Shown: positions 44,714 through 54,065 of the stretch, piece by piece
Layout: every line of letters starts with the position of its first letter
Numbering within the stretch: position 1 is the stretch's first letter
From: Paraburkholderia translucens
GTDB taxonomy: Bacteria > Pseudomonadota > Gammaproteobacteria > Burkholderiales > Burkholderiaceae
DNA: 64,000 nucleotides
Direction of reading: 5' to 3'
NCBI RefSeq assembly: GCF_020881035.1
Contig: NZ_JAJITC010000019.1
Span: forward strand, 1-64,000
Translations under genes and position numbers: made by a program
The notes under the pieces: model-generated
Seen by the model: only the letters and a program-made list of their open reading frames with translations
Told to the model about the DNA's origin: nothing
Database searches by the model: none

Positions 44714-47168
44714 GCAGACCGCAGCATCAGCGGCGGCAGCCGCCGCAGGTATCACGCTGCCGGGTGGTGAGGTCCTCGCCGCAAACGATGACCTCAAATG
44801 GTCCAAGGCGCCGTGCCGGTTTTGTGGAACCGGCTGCGGTGTGCAGGTTGGCGTAAAGAGCGGGAGGGTGGTGGCAACGCTCGCGGATCCGCAATCGGAA
44901 GTCAATCGCGGGCTGAACTGCGTGAAGGGTTATTTCCTCTCGAAGATCATGTACGGCCAGGATCGGCTGACCACGCCGCTACTGCGCATGAAGGACGGCA
45001 AGTACGACAAGAATGGCGAATTCGCGCCGGTGTCCTGGGACCAGGCCTTCGACGTGATGGCTGATCAGTGGAAGCAGGTGCTCAAGGACAACGGGCCGAC
45101 AGCGGTCGGCATGTTCGGCTCCGGTCAGTGGACGATCTGGGAAGGGTACGCGGCCGTCAAGCTGATGAAGGCAGGCTTTCGCAGCAACAACCTCGACCCG
45201 AATGCGCGTCACTGCATGGCCTCCGCGGTCGTGGGGTTCATGCGGACGTTCGGCATGGACGAGCCAATGGGCTGCTACGACGATATCGAGCAGACCGATG
45301 CGTTCGTGCTGTGGGGGTCGAACATGGCGGAGATGCACCCGGTGCTATGGACCCGGGTGACGGCGCGCCGGCTCAGTGCGCCGAAAACCAGAGTCGTGGT
45401 GCTCTCGACGTTCGAGCACCGCTCCTGCGAACTCGCCGACGAGACGATCATCTTCACGCCGCAGGGTGACCTCGCGGTGCTCAACTACATCGCGAACTAC
45501 ATCATCAAGAACGGCAAGGTCAATCGTGACTTCGTCGACAAGCACACGGTGTTCAGGCAAGGCAACACTGACATCGGTTACGGATTGCGCCCTGACCATC
45601 CGCTCGAGCAAGCCGCCACTAACGCCAAGGACCCCGGCGGCTCGAAGCTGATCACCTATGACGAGTTTGCAAAGTTTGTCGCGAAGTACGACGCCGCTTA
45701 CGTGACGAAAATCTCGGGCGTGCCGAAAGCGAAACTCGATCGGCTCGCCCGGTTGTATGCGGATCCCAACGTGAAGGTCGTGTCGTTCTGGACCATGGGC
45801 TTCAACCAGCACACGAGAGGCGTGTGGGCCAACAACATGATCTACAACCTGCACCTGCTCACTGGCAAGATTTCGACGCCCGGCAACAGTCCGTTTTCAC
45901 TGACCGGTCAGCCGTCGGCATGCGGCACCGCGCGTGAAGTGGGCACGTTCTCGCATCGTCTGCCTGCCGACCTGGTGGTGACCAACCCGAAGCATCGCGA
46001 GGAGGCGGAGCGCATCTGGCTGCTGCCCCCCGGCACGATTCCGGAGAAACCCGGCTTTCACGCGGTGCTGCAGAACCGGATGCTGCGCGACGGCAAGCTC
46101 AATGCCTACTGGGTGCAGGTCAACAACAACATGCAGGCCGCGGCGAACATGAACGAGGAGGGCTTGCCGGGGTATCGCAATCCCGCCAACTTCGTGGTCG
46201 TCTCGGAGGTGTATCCCACGGTGACGGCTGTCGCGGCGGACCTGATCCTGCCCACGTCGATGTGGGTGGAGAAGGAGGGCGCATACGGCAACGCGGAGCG
46301 GCGCACGCAGTTCTGGCATCAGATGGTGGCGGCACCCGGCGGCGCGCGCTCGGACCTCTGGCAACTCGTGGAGTTTTCGAAGCGCTTCAAGGTCGAGGAG
46401 GTGTGGCCCGAGGAACTGCTGGCGAAGAAGCCGGAATACAAGGGCAAGACGCTCTATGACATTCTGTATCGCAACGGGCAGGTCGACAAATTCGCGCTCA
46501 ACGAGACCGACAGCAGCTTTCCTAATGACGAGGCGAAGGCGTTCGGCTTCTACATCCAGAAGGGATTGTTCGAGGAGTACGCGCAGTTCGGCCGCGGTCA
46601 CGGCCACGATCTTGCGCCGTTCGACGACTACCACAAGGCGCGCGGCTTGCGCTGGCCGGTGGTGGATGGCAAGGAGACGCGGTGGCGCTACCGGGAAGGC
46701 ACGGACCCCTACGTGAAGGCCGGCACCGGCTGGCAGTTCTACGGCAATCCCGACGGCCGCGCCGTTATTTTCGCGCTGCCTTTCGAACCGGCCGCCGAGG
46801 CGCCCGACAAGGACTATCCGTTCTGGCTCGTGACGGGCCGCGTGCTCGAGCATTGGCATTCGGGCTCGATGACGCGTCGCGTGCCCGAGCTATTCCGCGC
46901 GTTTCCCAACGCGGTGTGTTTCATGCATCCCGACGACGCGAAAGCGCTCGGCGTGCGCCGCGGCGTCGAGGTCAAGGTGATGTCGAAGCGAGGCTACATC
47001 CGCACGCGCGTCGAGACACGCGGGCGCGACAGGCCGCCGCGCGGGCTTGTCTTCGTGCCGTGGTTCGATTCGAGCCAGTTGATCAACAAGGTCACCCTCG
47101 ACGCCACCGATCCGATCTCCCTGCAAACCGACTTCAAGAAGTGCGCGGTCAGGATCGTCAGGGTCTAA
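44685..47168 (+). CDS. napA: Periplasmic nitrate reductase catalytic subunit
   Basis: 827 residues. It reduces nitrate to nitrite in the periplasm. The Tat signal is LTRREFIKQTAASAAAAAAG. The [4Fe-4S] cysteines are CRFCGTGC plus LNCVKGY. The Mo-bis-MGD ligand cysteine is in NARHCMASAVVGFMRTFG. The C-terminal molybdopterin-dinucleotide domain includes VTGRVLEHWHSGSMTRR. Length fits the NapA family. Electrons come from NapC through NapB, encoded next. Confidence 0.97.
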   Translation: MKLTRREFIKQTAASAAAAAAGITLPGGEVLAANDDLKWSKAPCRFCGTGCGVQVGVKSGRVVATLADPQSEVNRGLNCVKGYFLSKIMYGQDRLTTPLLRMKDGKYDKNGEFAPVSWDQAFDVMADQWKQVLKDNGPTAVGMFGSGQWTIWEGYAAVKLMKAGFRSNNLDPNARHCMASAVVGFMRTFGMDEPMGCYDDIEQTDAFVLWGSNMAEMHPVLWTRVTARRLSAPKTRVVVLSTFEHRSCELADETIIFTPQGDLAVLNYIANYIIKNGKVNRDFVDKHTVFRQGNTDIGYGLRPDHPLEQAATNAKDPGGSKLITYDEFAKFVAKYDAAYVTKISGVPKAKLDRLARLYADPNVKVVSFWTMGFNQHTRGVWANNMIYNLHLLTGKISTPGNSPFSLTGQPSACGTAREVGTFSHRLPADLVVTNPKHREEAERIWLLPPGTIPEKPGFHAVLQNRMLRDGKLNAYWVQVNNNMQAAANMNEEGLPGYRNPANFVVVSEVYPTVTAVAADLILPTSMWVEKEGAYGNAERRTQFWHQMVAAPGGARSDLWQLVEFSKRFKVEEVWPEELLAKKPEYKGKTLYDILYRNGQVDKFALNETDSSFPNDEAKAFGFYIQKGLFEEYAQFGRGHGHDLAPFDDYHKARGLRWPVVDGKETRWRYREGTDPYVKAGTGWQFYGNPDGRAVIFALPFEPAAEAPDKDYPFWLVTGRVLEHWHSGSMTRRVPELFRAFPNAVCFMHPDDAKALGVRRGVEVKVMSKRGYIRTRVETRGRDRPPRGLVFVPWFDSSQLINKVTLDATDPISLQTDFKKCAVRIVRV

Positions 47169-47180
47169 GCGGAGCACGCC

Positions 47181-47660
47181 ATGAGAAACTGGACTGCGCT
47201 CGTGATTGCCTCGCTCGTGGCATTGGCGGCCGGGGCGCAGCCCACGGTCCCGGACAAGGCGTTTCATGACCCGCTGCGAGGCACGACGCCGCTCAACGAG
47301 GAGCCTCGGCCGCCGCTGATGTCACCGACGGAAAACAGCGATGTGATTCGCGGGCGGGCCTACGCGCAGCAGCCGCCGACGATCCCGCACAAGATCGACG
47401 GCTATCAGCTCGACAGGAATGCGAACAAATGCATGGAATGTCACGCCGGCAGCCGCGCGGCGCAGAGCGGCGCGGTGCCGGTCGGCATCTCGCACTATAC
47501 GAACCGTGCCGGCGAAACGCTCGGGCATCTCGCTCCGCGCCGCTATTTCTGCACGCAATGCCATGTCCCCCAGGCTGACGCGAAGCCGCTGGTCGCCAAT
47601 ACTTTTACGGGGATCGAGGACATCAGGACGCAGGCTGCACCGCAGGCGCGGAAGAAATAG
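47181..47660 (+). CDS. napB: NapB dihaem cytochrome c subunit
   Basis: 159 residues: signal peptide (LVIASLVALAAGA), then two haem c sites CMECH and CTQCH, with the NapB blocks RAYAQQPPTIPHKIDGYQ and NRAGETLGHLAPRRYFC. It passes electrons to NapA in the periplasm. Its haems are attached by the ccm products encoded downstream. Confidence 0.95.
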   Translation: MRNWTALVIASLVALAAGAQPTVPDKAFHDPLRGTTPLNEEPRPPLMSPTENSDVIRGRAYAQQPPTIPHKIDGYQLDRNANKCMECHAGSRAAQSGAVPVGISHYTNRAGETLGHLAPRRYFCTQCHVPQADAKPLVANTFTGIEDIRTQAAPQARKK

Positions 47661-47669
47661 GGGAGCCAC

Positions 47670-48284
47670 ATGCGCGACTTGTTCCGACGCTACTGGAGGA
47701 CCATCACGCGGCCGAGCATGTATTTCAGCCTTGGCTTTCTGACGCTGGGCGGCTTTGTGGCGGGCGTGGTCTTCTGGGGCGCCTTCAACACGGCGATGGA
47801 ATGGACCAATACGGAGGCGTTCTGCATCGGCTGTCATGAGATGCGCGACAACACCTACGCCGAGCTGAAAACGACGATTCACTACAGTAACCGCACGGGT
47901 GTGCACGCGAAGTGCTCCGACTGCCACGTGCCGCACGACTGGACCAACAAGATCGCGCGCAAGATGCAGGCGTCCAAGGAAGTGTGGGCCAAGGTATTCG
48001 GCACGGTCGGCACGCGCGAGAAGTTCGAGGCGAAGCGTTTGGACCTCGCCGAGCACGAATGGGCCCGCTTCAAGGCGAACGATTCGCTGGAATGCCGCAA
48101 CTGCCACTCGTTCGAGTACATGGATCTCACGCGGCAGAGTCCGCGTGCGCAGGAAGCGCACACGCGCTACCTGGAGACGGGCCAGAAAACCTGTATCGAC
48201 TGTCACAAGGGCATCGCGCACCGCTTGCCGAACATGGCGGCCGCGCAGGAAGGCGCTCAGGAGGGCAATGGGCAGAAGCAGTGA
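47670..48284 (+). CDS. napC: NapC tetrahaem quinol dehydrogenase
   Basis: 204 residues: one N-terminal membrane anchor (FLTLGGFVAGVVFWGAFNTAM) and four haem c sites (CIGCH, CSDCH, CRNCH, CIDCH). It oxidises membrane quinol and feeds NapB. No napGH or napF genes are present, so NapC is the sole quinol entry point encoded here. Confidence 0.95.
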   Translation: MRDLFRRYWRTITRPSMYFSLGFLTLGGFVAGVVFWGAFNTAMEWTNTEAFCIGCHEMRDNTYAELKTTIHYSNRTGVHAKCSDCHVPHDWTNKIARKMQASKEVWAKVFGTVGTREKFEAKRLDLAEHEWARFKANDSLECRNCHSFEYMDLTRQSPRAQEAHTRYLETGQKTCIDCHKGIAHRLPNMAAAQEGAQEGNGQKQ

Positions 48285-48327
48285 GCAACGCGGACATCAC
48301 CCTGGGATTATCCGAACGGTTTCGTGC

Positions 48328-48975
48328 ATGTATTCCATAGAGCATCTTGCCGTCGAGCGCGGCGGCCGGACGATCGTGAGCGGCATCGACCTCAGCATCG
48401 AGGCTGGATCGGCGCTGCAGATCCACGGCGCGAACGGCAGCGGGAAAACGACGCTGCTCGGGGCGTTCGCGGGCCTTCTGCCACTCGTCCGCGGCAGGGT
48501 TTGCTGGCGCGGCGAGGATGTGCGCAGCGCGGCACGGCAATTCCGTCGCGAACTTGCCTTTGTCGGGCATTCGAACGGCGTCAGCGACGACCTGACCGTG
48601 CAGGAGAACCTCCGCTTTTCCGCGTTGCTTGGCGAGACCGGCGGGCATTCAGGCCGCAATCGCGCAGCCCGTGCGCGCGAGGAGGAAGTGCTCGGGCAGG
48701 CGGGACTGCTTGCGCTGCGGCACACGCGTCTCCATCAGCTTTCGCAGGGCCAGCGCCGCCGGGTCGCGCTGGCGCGCCTGATGCTGGAGCGCAAGCCATT
48801 GTGGTTGCTCGACGAGCCGACCGACACGCTCGACGCGGACGCGACCCGCTGGCTCACCGCATGCCTCGACGCGCATCTGCGCGAGGGCGGCATCGTCGCG
48901 CTCACGACGCACCGACCGCTCGACAGCGGCCGTCACCGCACGCGCCACCTCTATCTTGGAGGGAACGGGCGATGA
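48328..48975 (+). CDS. ccmA: Haem exporter ATP-binding protein CcmA
   Basis: 215 residues with Walker A HGANGSGKTT, signature LSQGQRRRVALARL and Walker B LWLLDEPTDTLD, the CcmA pattern. With CcmB it drives release of haem from CcmE. It begins 43 bases after napC; the stop overlaps ccmB as ATGA. Confidence 0.93.
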   Translation: MYSIEHLAVERGGRTIVSGIDLSIEAGSALQIHGANGSGKTTLLGAFAGLLPLVRGRVCWRGEDVRSAARQFRRELAFVGHSNGVSDDLTVQENLRFSALLGETGGHSGRNRAARAREEEVLGQAGLLALRHTRLHQLSQGQRRRVALARLMLERKPLWLLDEPTDTLDADATRWLTACLDAHLREGGIVALTTHRPLDSGRHRTRHLYLGGNGR

Positions 48976-49640
48976 TCGACGTGATGCTCGGCATCGTCCG
49001 CCGCGAACTGATGTTGAGCTGGCGCAGACGCAGTGTGACGCTCGGCGCACTGATGTTTTTTGTCGTCGCCTCGAGCCTCTTTCCGCTTGCCATCGGTACC
49101 GATGCCGCAATGCTGCGGACGATCGCACCGGGCGTGCTGTGGGTGACTGCGCTGTTCGCCGCGCTGTTGTCGGCGGGGCAACTGTTCGGCAACGACTACG
49201 CGAGCGGCGCGCTCGAGCAGATGCTGCTTTCGCCGCTGCCGTTGCCGGCCATCGTGTTCGGCAAGATCGTCGCACATTGGCTGACGAGCGGGCTCGCGCT
49301 TGCGCTTCTGGCGCCGGTGGTCGCGCTTCAGTACGCGCTGGACGGGCGCGCGACGCTCTATCTGATGACCACCTTGCTCGTCGGCACGCCGTTGCTGAGC
49401 CTGATCGGCGCGATGGGCGCCGCGCTCACGCTCGGCGTGCGCGGCGGCGGCGTCGTGCTGGCCCTGCTGGTGTTGCCTCTCTATGTGCCCGTGCTGATCT
49501 TCGGGGTTGGCGCGGCGGATCCGGCGGGGCTGCCGGGACGCATGCAGGCGAGCTTCTCGCTGCTCGGCGCGGCGCTGTGCGTAGGCGCCTGGGCTTGCCC
49601 GTGGGCGAGCGCGGCGGCGCTGCGCATTGCCATGGAGTGA
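48972..49640 (+). CDS. ccmB: Haem exporter permease CcmB
   Basis: 222 residues, six helices. IVRRELMLSWRRRSVTLGALMFF and ERxLSPLPLPAIVFGK-like loops (QMLLSPLPLPAIVFGKIVAH) match CcmB. It forms the ABC complex with CcmA in the inner membrane. Confidence 0.92.
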   Translation: MIDVMLGIVRRELMLSWRRRSVTLGALMFFVVASSLFPLAIGTDAAMLRTIAPGVLWVTALFAALLSAGQLFGNDYASGALEQMLLSPLPLPAIVFGKIVAHWLTSGLALALLAPVVALQYALDGRATLYLMTTLLVGTPLLSLIGAMGAALTLGVRGGGVVLALLVLPLYVPVLIFGVGAADPAGLPGRMQASFSLLGAALCVGAWACPWASAAALRIAME

Positions 49641-49645
49641 CCCGC

Positions 49646-50389
49646 ATGAAGCGCGTGAACTGGTTCCGGTATGCGTCGCCCATCGCATTCGAGCGTGTCG
49701 CGAAGCGGCTCGCGCCTGGGTTCGGCGCACTCGCTGTACTGCTGATGTGCGCGGGGCTCGTGACCGGGCTCGCGATTGCCCCCGCCGACGCGCGCCAGGG
49801 CGATGTCTACCGCATCATGTTCGTGCATGTTCCCGCGGCCTGGATGTCGATGTTCATCTATGTCGTGATGGCCGGCTACTGCGCGCTCGGTCTCGTGCTG
49901 AACGCGCGGCTCCCGGCCATGATGGCCCAGGCGCTTGCGCCTACCGGTGCGCTTTTCACGTTCCTCGCGCTCGTCTCGGGCGCGTTTTGGGGCAAGCCCG
50001 CTTGGGGCGCGTGGTGGGTCTGGGATGCGCGGCTCACCTCGGAGCTGATCCTGCTCTTCCTCTATGCGGGTTTCATGACGCTGCACGCGGCCATCGACGG
50101 CACGCGGCGCGCCGACCGTGCTTGCGCCGTGCTTGCGCTGATCGGCGTGGTCAATATCCCGGTGATCTTCTTTTCGGTGCAATGGTGGTACACGTTGCAT
50201 CAGGGGCCGTCGCTCGGCTTCGGCAGTGGTATAGCGATGAGCGTCTCGATGGCGGGGGGCCTCCTCGTCATGACCGCGGGATTCTGGTGCTACACGATTG
50301 CGGTCGTGCTCGTGCGGGTGCGCGTCATCATGCGGGAGCGCGAGAGGGTGTCATCCTGGCAGGTCCACGTCGAGGAGCGTCCCGCATGA
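49646..50389 (+). CDS. ccmC: Haem-handling protein CcmC
   Basis: 247 residues, six helices, with the tryptophan-rich haem motif WGAWWVWDARLTSELILLF and flanking periplasmic histidines (MFVHVPAAWM and WWYTLHQG). It loads haem onto CcmE. ATGA overlap with ccmD. Confidence 0.95.
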   Translation: MKRVNWFRYASPIAFERVAKRLAPGFGALAVLLMCAGLVTGLAIAPADARQGDVYRIMFVHVPAAWMSMFIYVVMAGYCALGLVLNARLPAMMAQALAPTGALFTFLALVSGAFWGKPAWGAWWVWDARLTSELILLFLYAGFMTLHAAIDGTRRADRACAVLALIGVVNIPVIFFSVQWWYTLHQGPSLGFGSGIAMSVSMAGGLLVMTAGFWCYTIAVVLVRVRVIMRERERVSSWQVHVEERPA

Positions 50390-50535
50390 ACACCTTGACC
50401 GGCGTGCTGACCATGCTTGCGGCTACGCCCTATCTCGCGGCGGCGCTCGTCGTGACATTCGGCTTGCTTGGGTTCGAGGCGTGGATCGTGCGCGGCCAGT
50501 CGCGCTCGCGCGCCAATCGCGACGCAAAGCCATGA
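50386..50535 (+). CDS. ccmD: CcmD small membrane protein
   Basis: 49 residues with one helix (YLAAALVVTFGLLGFEAWIV) and a basic tail. CcmD helps release haem-loaded CcmE from CcmABC. The ATG overlaps the ccmC stop, and the stop overlaps the ccmE start. Confidence 0.85.
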   Translation: MNTLTGVLTMLAATPYLAAALVVTFGLLGFEAWIVRGQSRSRANRDAKP

Positions 50536-51020
50536 TGAAAGCGCGCCACCGCCGCCTTTCATGGCTCGCCGCCGGAGTCGGCAGCGCCGGACTTGCGTGC
50601 GCGCTCGTGTTGAACGCGCTGCGCGCCAACCTGATGTTCTTCGTGACGCCGAGCCAGGTCGCCTCGCACGAGGCGCCTGTTGCGCGCCGGTTCAGGCTCG
50701 GCGGGCTCGTCGAGCGCCACACGCTCAGGCGCGATGCTGACGGGCTGACCGTGCACTTCGTCGTGACCGATACGGCGTCGGCCGTAGCGGTGGTGTACCG
50801 CGGCACCCTGCCGGATCTCTTTCGCGAGGGCAGCGGCGTCGTCGCGCAGGGCGTACTCGGCGCCGACGGCCAGTTCCACGCCGACGAAGTCCTCGCGAAG
50901 CACGACGAAAAATACTCCCCGCCCGAGCTGAGCCGCGCGCTGCCCGAAACGGCGAATGCGCCCGCGCCCGCCGCCGTACGGGTCGCCACGAGCCTCACGA
51001 GCGCCGGGGCGCAGCGATGA
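50532..51020 (+). CDS. ccmE: Haem chaperone CcmE
   Basis: 162 residues: N-terminal anchor helix, OB-fold domain, and the haem-binding motif VLAKHDEKYSPPE with the covalent-haem His and nearby Tyr. It ferries haem to CcmF. Overlaps ccmF as ATGA. Confidence 0.95.
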   Translation: MMKARHRRLSWLAAGVGSAGLACALVLNALRANLMFFVTPSQVASHEAPVARRFRLGGLVERHTLRRDADGLTVHFVVTDTASAVAVVYRGTLPDLFREGSGVVAQGVLGADGQFHADEVLAKHDEKYSPPELSRALPETANAPAPAAVRVATSLTSAGAQR

Positions 51021-53059
51021 TTCCCGAGATCGGCCATTTCGCGCTGATCCTCGCCTTGCTGCTCGCGGTGACGACCGGCGTGCTGCCGCTGCTTGGCGCG
51101 CAACTCGGCCTGGCGGGCTGGATGCGCGTCGCATGGCCGGCGGCGCGCGCGCAGTTCGCTTTCGTCGCGCTCGCCTTCGGCGCGCTCGCGTGGTCGTTCT
51201 GGCGCAACGATTTTTCCGTCGTCTACGTGGTGGAGAACTCGAATTCGGCACTGCCCGGCGTCTACCGCCTGGCGGCCGTCTGGGGCGGCCACGAGGGCTC
51301 GCTGCTGCTGTGGGTGCTGTTGCTGACGCTCTGGATGGTCGCCGTGACCTGCTTCAGCCAGCAGTTGCCGGTGGAGCTGGTGGCCCGCGTGCTGGGCGTG
51401 ATGAGCTGGATTGCCGTGGGCTTTCTGTCGTTCATGTTGTTCACGTCGAATCCGTTTGCGCGTCTGATGCCGCCGGCCATGGACGGCCGCGATCTGAACG
51501 CGCTGCTGCAGGATCCCGGCATGGTGATGCATCCGCCCATTCTTTACATGGGCTATGTCGGCTTTTCGGTCGCATTCGCGTTCGCCATCGCGGCGTTGCT
51601 GGCCGGGCGGCTCGATGCGGCCTGGGCACGCTGGTCGAGGCCGTGGACCACGGCGGCATGGACGTTCCTCACGCTCGGCATCGCGCTGGGCAGCGGCTGG
51701 TCCTACTACGTGCTCGGCTGGGGCGGATGGTGGGCCTGGGACCCGGTGGAAAACGCGTCGTTCATGCCGTGGCTCGCGGGCACGGCGCTGATTCATTCGC
51801 TGGTGGTCACCGAACAGCGCGGCAGCTTTCGCAGCTGGAGCGCGCTGCTGGCGATTTGCGCGTTTTCGCTGAGCCTGCTCGGCACGTTTCTCGTGCGCTC
51901 GGGCGTGGTCACGTCTGTGCACGCGTTCGCCTCGGACCCCGCGCGCGGCATCTTCGTTCTCGCGTTTCTTGCCTTGATCACTGGCGGCGCGCTCCTGCTG
52001 TTCGCTTGGCGCGCACCGCAAATCGGCCTGGGCGCGGGCTTCGAGCCGGTATCGCGCGAGACGTTGCTGCTATCGAATAACCTGCTGCTGATGGTCGCGG
52101 CGGGATCCGTCTTGCTCGGCACGCTCTATCCGATGATCCTCGACGCGCTCGGCGCCGACAAGATATCCGTGGGCGCGCCGTATTTCGATAGCGTGTTCGT
52201 GCCGCTGATGACGCCGGCCATCTTCCTGATGGGGCTCGGGCCGCTGGCGCGCTGGAGGTCGGCGCGCGTTCCCGATCTCGCCGTGCGCCTGCGCTGGGCG
52301 GCGCTCGTGAGCGTGCTCACGGCGCTCGTGCTGCCGTGGCTGCTGGGAAACTGGCGCCCGCTCGTGAGTCTCGGGGTGCTGCTCGCCGCCTGGACGCTCA
52401 CGAGCGTTGCCGTGAGCGTTCGCGAGCGCCTGCGCGCCTTGCGCGGATCGATCTTCGCGCGCCTCGCCAGCGTGCCGCGCGCGACCTACGGCATGTGGCT
52501 CGCGCATGCCGGTGTCGGTGTTTTCATTGTCGGCGTCACGCTCGTGAAGGGTTACGAAACCGAGCGCGACGTGCTGGTGCGGCCGGGCGAGAGCGTCACG
52601 ATCGATGGCTACGTCTTTCGCTTCGAGGGTGCCGGGAGCGTCGCGGGGCCGAACTATCGGGCCACGCGCGCGACGCTCGTGGCGAGCCGCGGCGGCGAAC
52701 CCGTTGCGACGCTCTTTCCCGAGAAGCGCGTGTTCGCCGTCCAGAACACGCCGATCACGCAGGCGGCGATCGACCGCGGCGTGCTGCGCGATCTCTACGT
52801 CGCGCTCGATCAGCCGGTCGGGACGAACGCCTGGTCGATTCGCATCCAGATCAAACCCTTCGTGCGCTGGATCTGGGGCGGCTGTCTGCTGATGGCGCTA
52901 GGCGGATTGCTTGCCGCCACCGATCGCCGTTACCGTCTGGTTCCCCGGCGTCGTACGCAAGAGACATCCGCCGCGACCGGCAGCGCCAAGCTGCCCGAGG
53001 TGATGGCTGCCGCGCGGGATGTGCCGGGCGCGGCACCGGCAGGAGAGCCGGGCAGATGA
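51017..53059 (+). CDS. ccmF: Haem lyase CcmF
   Basis: 680 residues, about fifteen helices. The WWD motif WGGWWAWDPVENASFMPW and flanking histidines (HPPILYMGYVG; LIHSLVVTEQRGSF) are present. It attaches haem to the CxxCH cysteines of apocytochromes with CcmH and CcmI. Confidence 0.97.
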   Translation: MIPEIGHFALILALLLAVTTGVLPLLGAQLGLAGWMRVAWPAARAQFAFVALAFGALAWSFWRNDFSVVYVVENSNSALPGVYRLAAVWGGHEGSLLLWVLLLTLWMVAVTCFSQQLPVELVARVLGVMSWIAVGFLSFMLFTSNPFARLMPPAMDGRDLNALLQDPGMVMHPPILYMGYVGFSVAFAFAIAALLAGRLDAAWARWSRPWTTAAWTFLTLGIALGSGWSYYVLGWGGWWAWDPVENASFMPWLAGTALIHSLVVTEQRGSFRSWSALLAICAFSLSLLGTFLVRSGVVTSVHAFASDPARGIFVLAFLALITGGALLLFAWRAPQIGLGAGFEPVSRETLLLSNNLLLMVAAGSVLLGTLYPMILDALGADKISVGAPYFDSVFVPLMTPAIFLMGLGPLARWRSARVPDLAVRLRWAALVSVLTALVLPWLLGNWRPLVSLGVLLAAWTLTSVAVSVRERLRALRGSIFARLASVPRATYGMWLAHAGVGVFIVGVTLVKGYETERDVLVRPGESVTIDGYVFRFEGAGSVAGPNYRATRATLVASRGGEPVATLFPEKRVFAVQNTPITQAAIDRGVLRDLYVALDQPVGTNAWSIRIQIKPFVRWIWGGCLLMALGGLLAATDRRYRLVPRRRTQETSAATGSAKLPEVMAAARDVPGAAPAGEPGR

Positions 53060-53592
53060 AGCGCTTTCTGATTCCGCTCGCGGTGTTCGCCGCGCTTCTG
53101 GCCGTGCTGCTGGTCGGGCTGCGGCACGATCCGCGCAGGCTGCCCTCGGCATTGATCGGCAAGCCCGCGCCCGAATTCGATCTGCCGAAACTGAACGAGC
53201 CGCAACAGCGCCTGTCCACGCGAGCGCTGCGCGGCGAGGTCTGGATACTGAACGTGTGGGCGTCATGGTGCGAGTCGTGCCGCGAGGAGCAGGCGCCGCT
53301 TGTCGAGCTATCGCGCCGGCACGTCGCGCCCGTGTTCGGGTTGAACTACAAGGACGACCGGGCGAGCGCGCTGCAATGGCTCGCGCAGGCGGGTGATCCT
53401 TATACATCGTCGATCGTCGACCGCACGGGACAAACCGCGATCGACTACGGCGTGTACGGGGTCCCGGAGACGTTCGTGGTCGACCGCGCCGGCATCGTGC
53501 GCTACCGCGAAGCGGGCCCGCTCACGCGCGCGCGCATCGACAGCGTGATTCTGCCGCTCGTGCGCAAGCTGCAAAACGAGGATGGATCATGA
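53056..53592 (+). CDS. ccmG: Thiol:disulfide oxidoreductase CcmG/DsbE
   Basis: 178 residues: membrane anchor then thioredoxin fold with active site WASWCESCREE (CESC). GVYGVPETFVVDRAG is the cis-Pro block. It keeps apocytochrome cysteines reduced in the periplasm. Confidence 0.94.
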   Translation: MKRFLIPLAVFAALLAVLLVGLRHDPRRLPSALIGKPAPEFDLPKLNEPQQRLSTRALRGEVWILNVWASWCESCREEQAPLVELSRRHVAPVFGLNYKDDRASALQWLAQAGDPYTSSIVDRTGQTAIDYGVYGVPETFVVDRAGIVRYREAGPLTRARIDSVILPLVRKLQNEDGS

Positions 53593-54065
53593 GCCGCCGC
53601 GCGTGCATGCCGGCCGTGTGTCTGGTGGTCACGATGACGCTGGCACCCCTGTGCGTGATGGCGGCATCGGGCGAATCAGGCGTCGACGCGCGCCTGCGGC
53701 AGCTGAATGAGAGCTTTCGCTGCGTCGTGTGCCAGAACCAGAGTCTCGCGGACTCGAACGCCGAACTCGCCGCCGACCTGCGCGCACGGATTCGGGATCA
53801 GGTTCGAGGCGGGGCAACCGACGAGCAGATCAGGGCCTACATGGTGCGCCGCTATGGAGACTTCGTGCTGTACCGGCCGCCGCTGAAGCCCGCGACCTGG
53901 GCGCTTTGGCTGGGTCCGTTCGCGGTGCTCTTGGCCGGGGCGTTCGCGATGTGGCGCAGTGTCGCGGCTCGGCGCGACCTGAATATTCCCGCGCTCAACG
54001 CCGACGAACGCGCGCGTGCCGTGGCCTTGCGCGGAGACGAGGACGGGGAGGGCGCAGCACGATGA
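53589..54065 (+). CDS. ccmH: Cytochrome c maturation protein CcmH
   Basis: 158 residues: signal peptide, then the redox motif FRCVVCQNQSLADSNAELA, and one C-terminal helix (WALWLGPFAVLLAGAFAMW). This is the short CcmH form; the TPR part is on the separate ccmI gene that overlaps its stop. Confidence 0.95.
   Translation: MSRRACMPAVCLVVTMTLAPLCVMAASGESGVDARLRQLNESFRCVVCQNQSLADSNAELAADLRARIRDQVRGGATDEQIRAYMVRRYGDFVLYRPPLKPATWALWLGPFAVLLAGAFAMWRSVAARRDLNIPALNADERARAVALRGDEDGEGAAR

Noticed and set aside
50423..52021. 532-codon minus-strand frame opposite ccmE/ccmF
   Set aside because: Gln/Arg/Glu-rich antisense translation without domains; ccm genes are clear.
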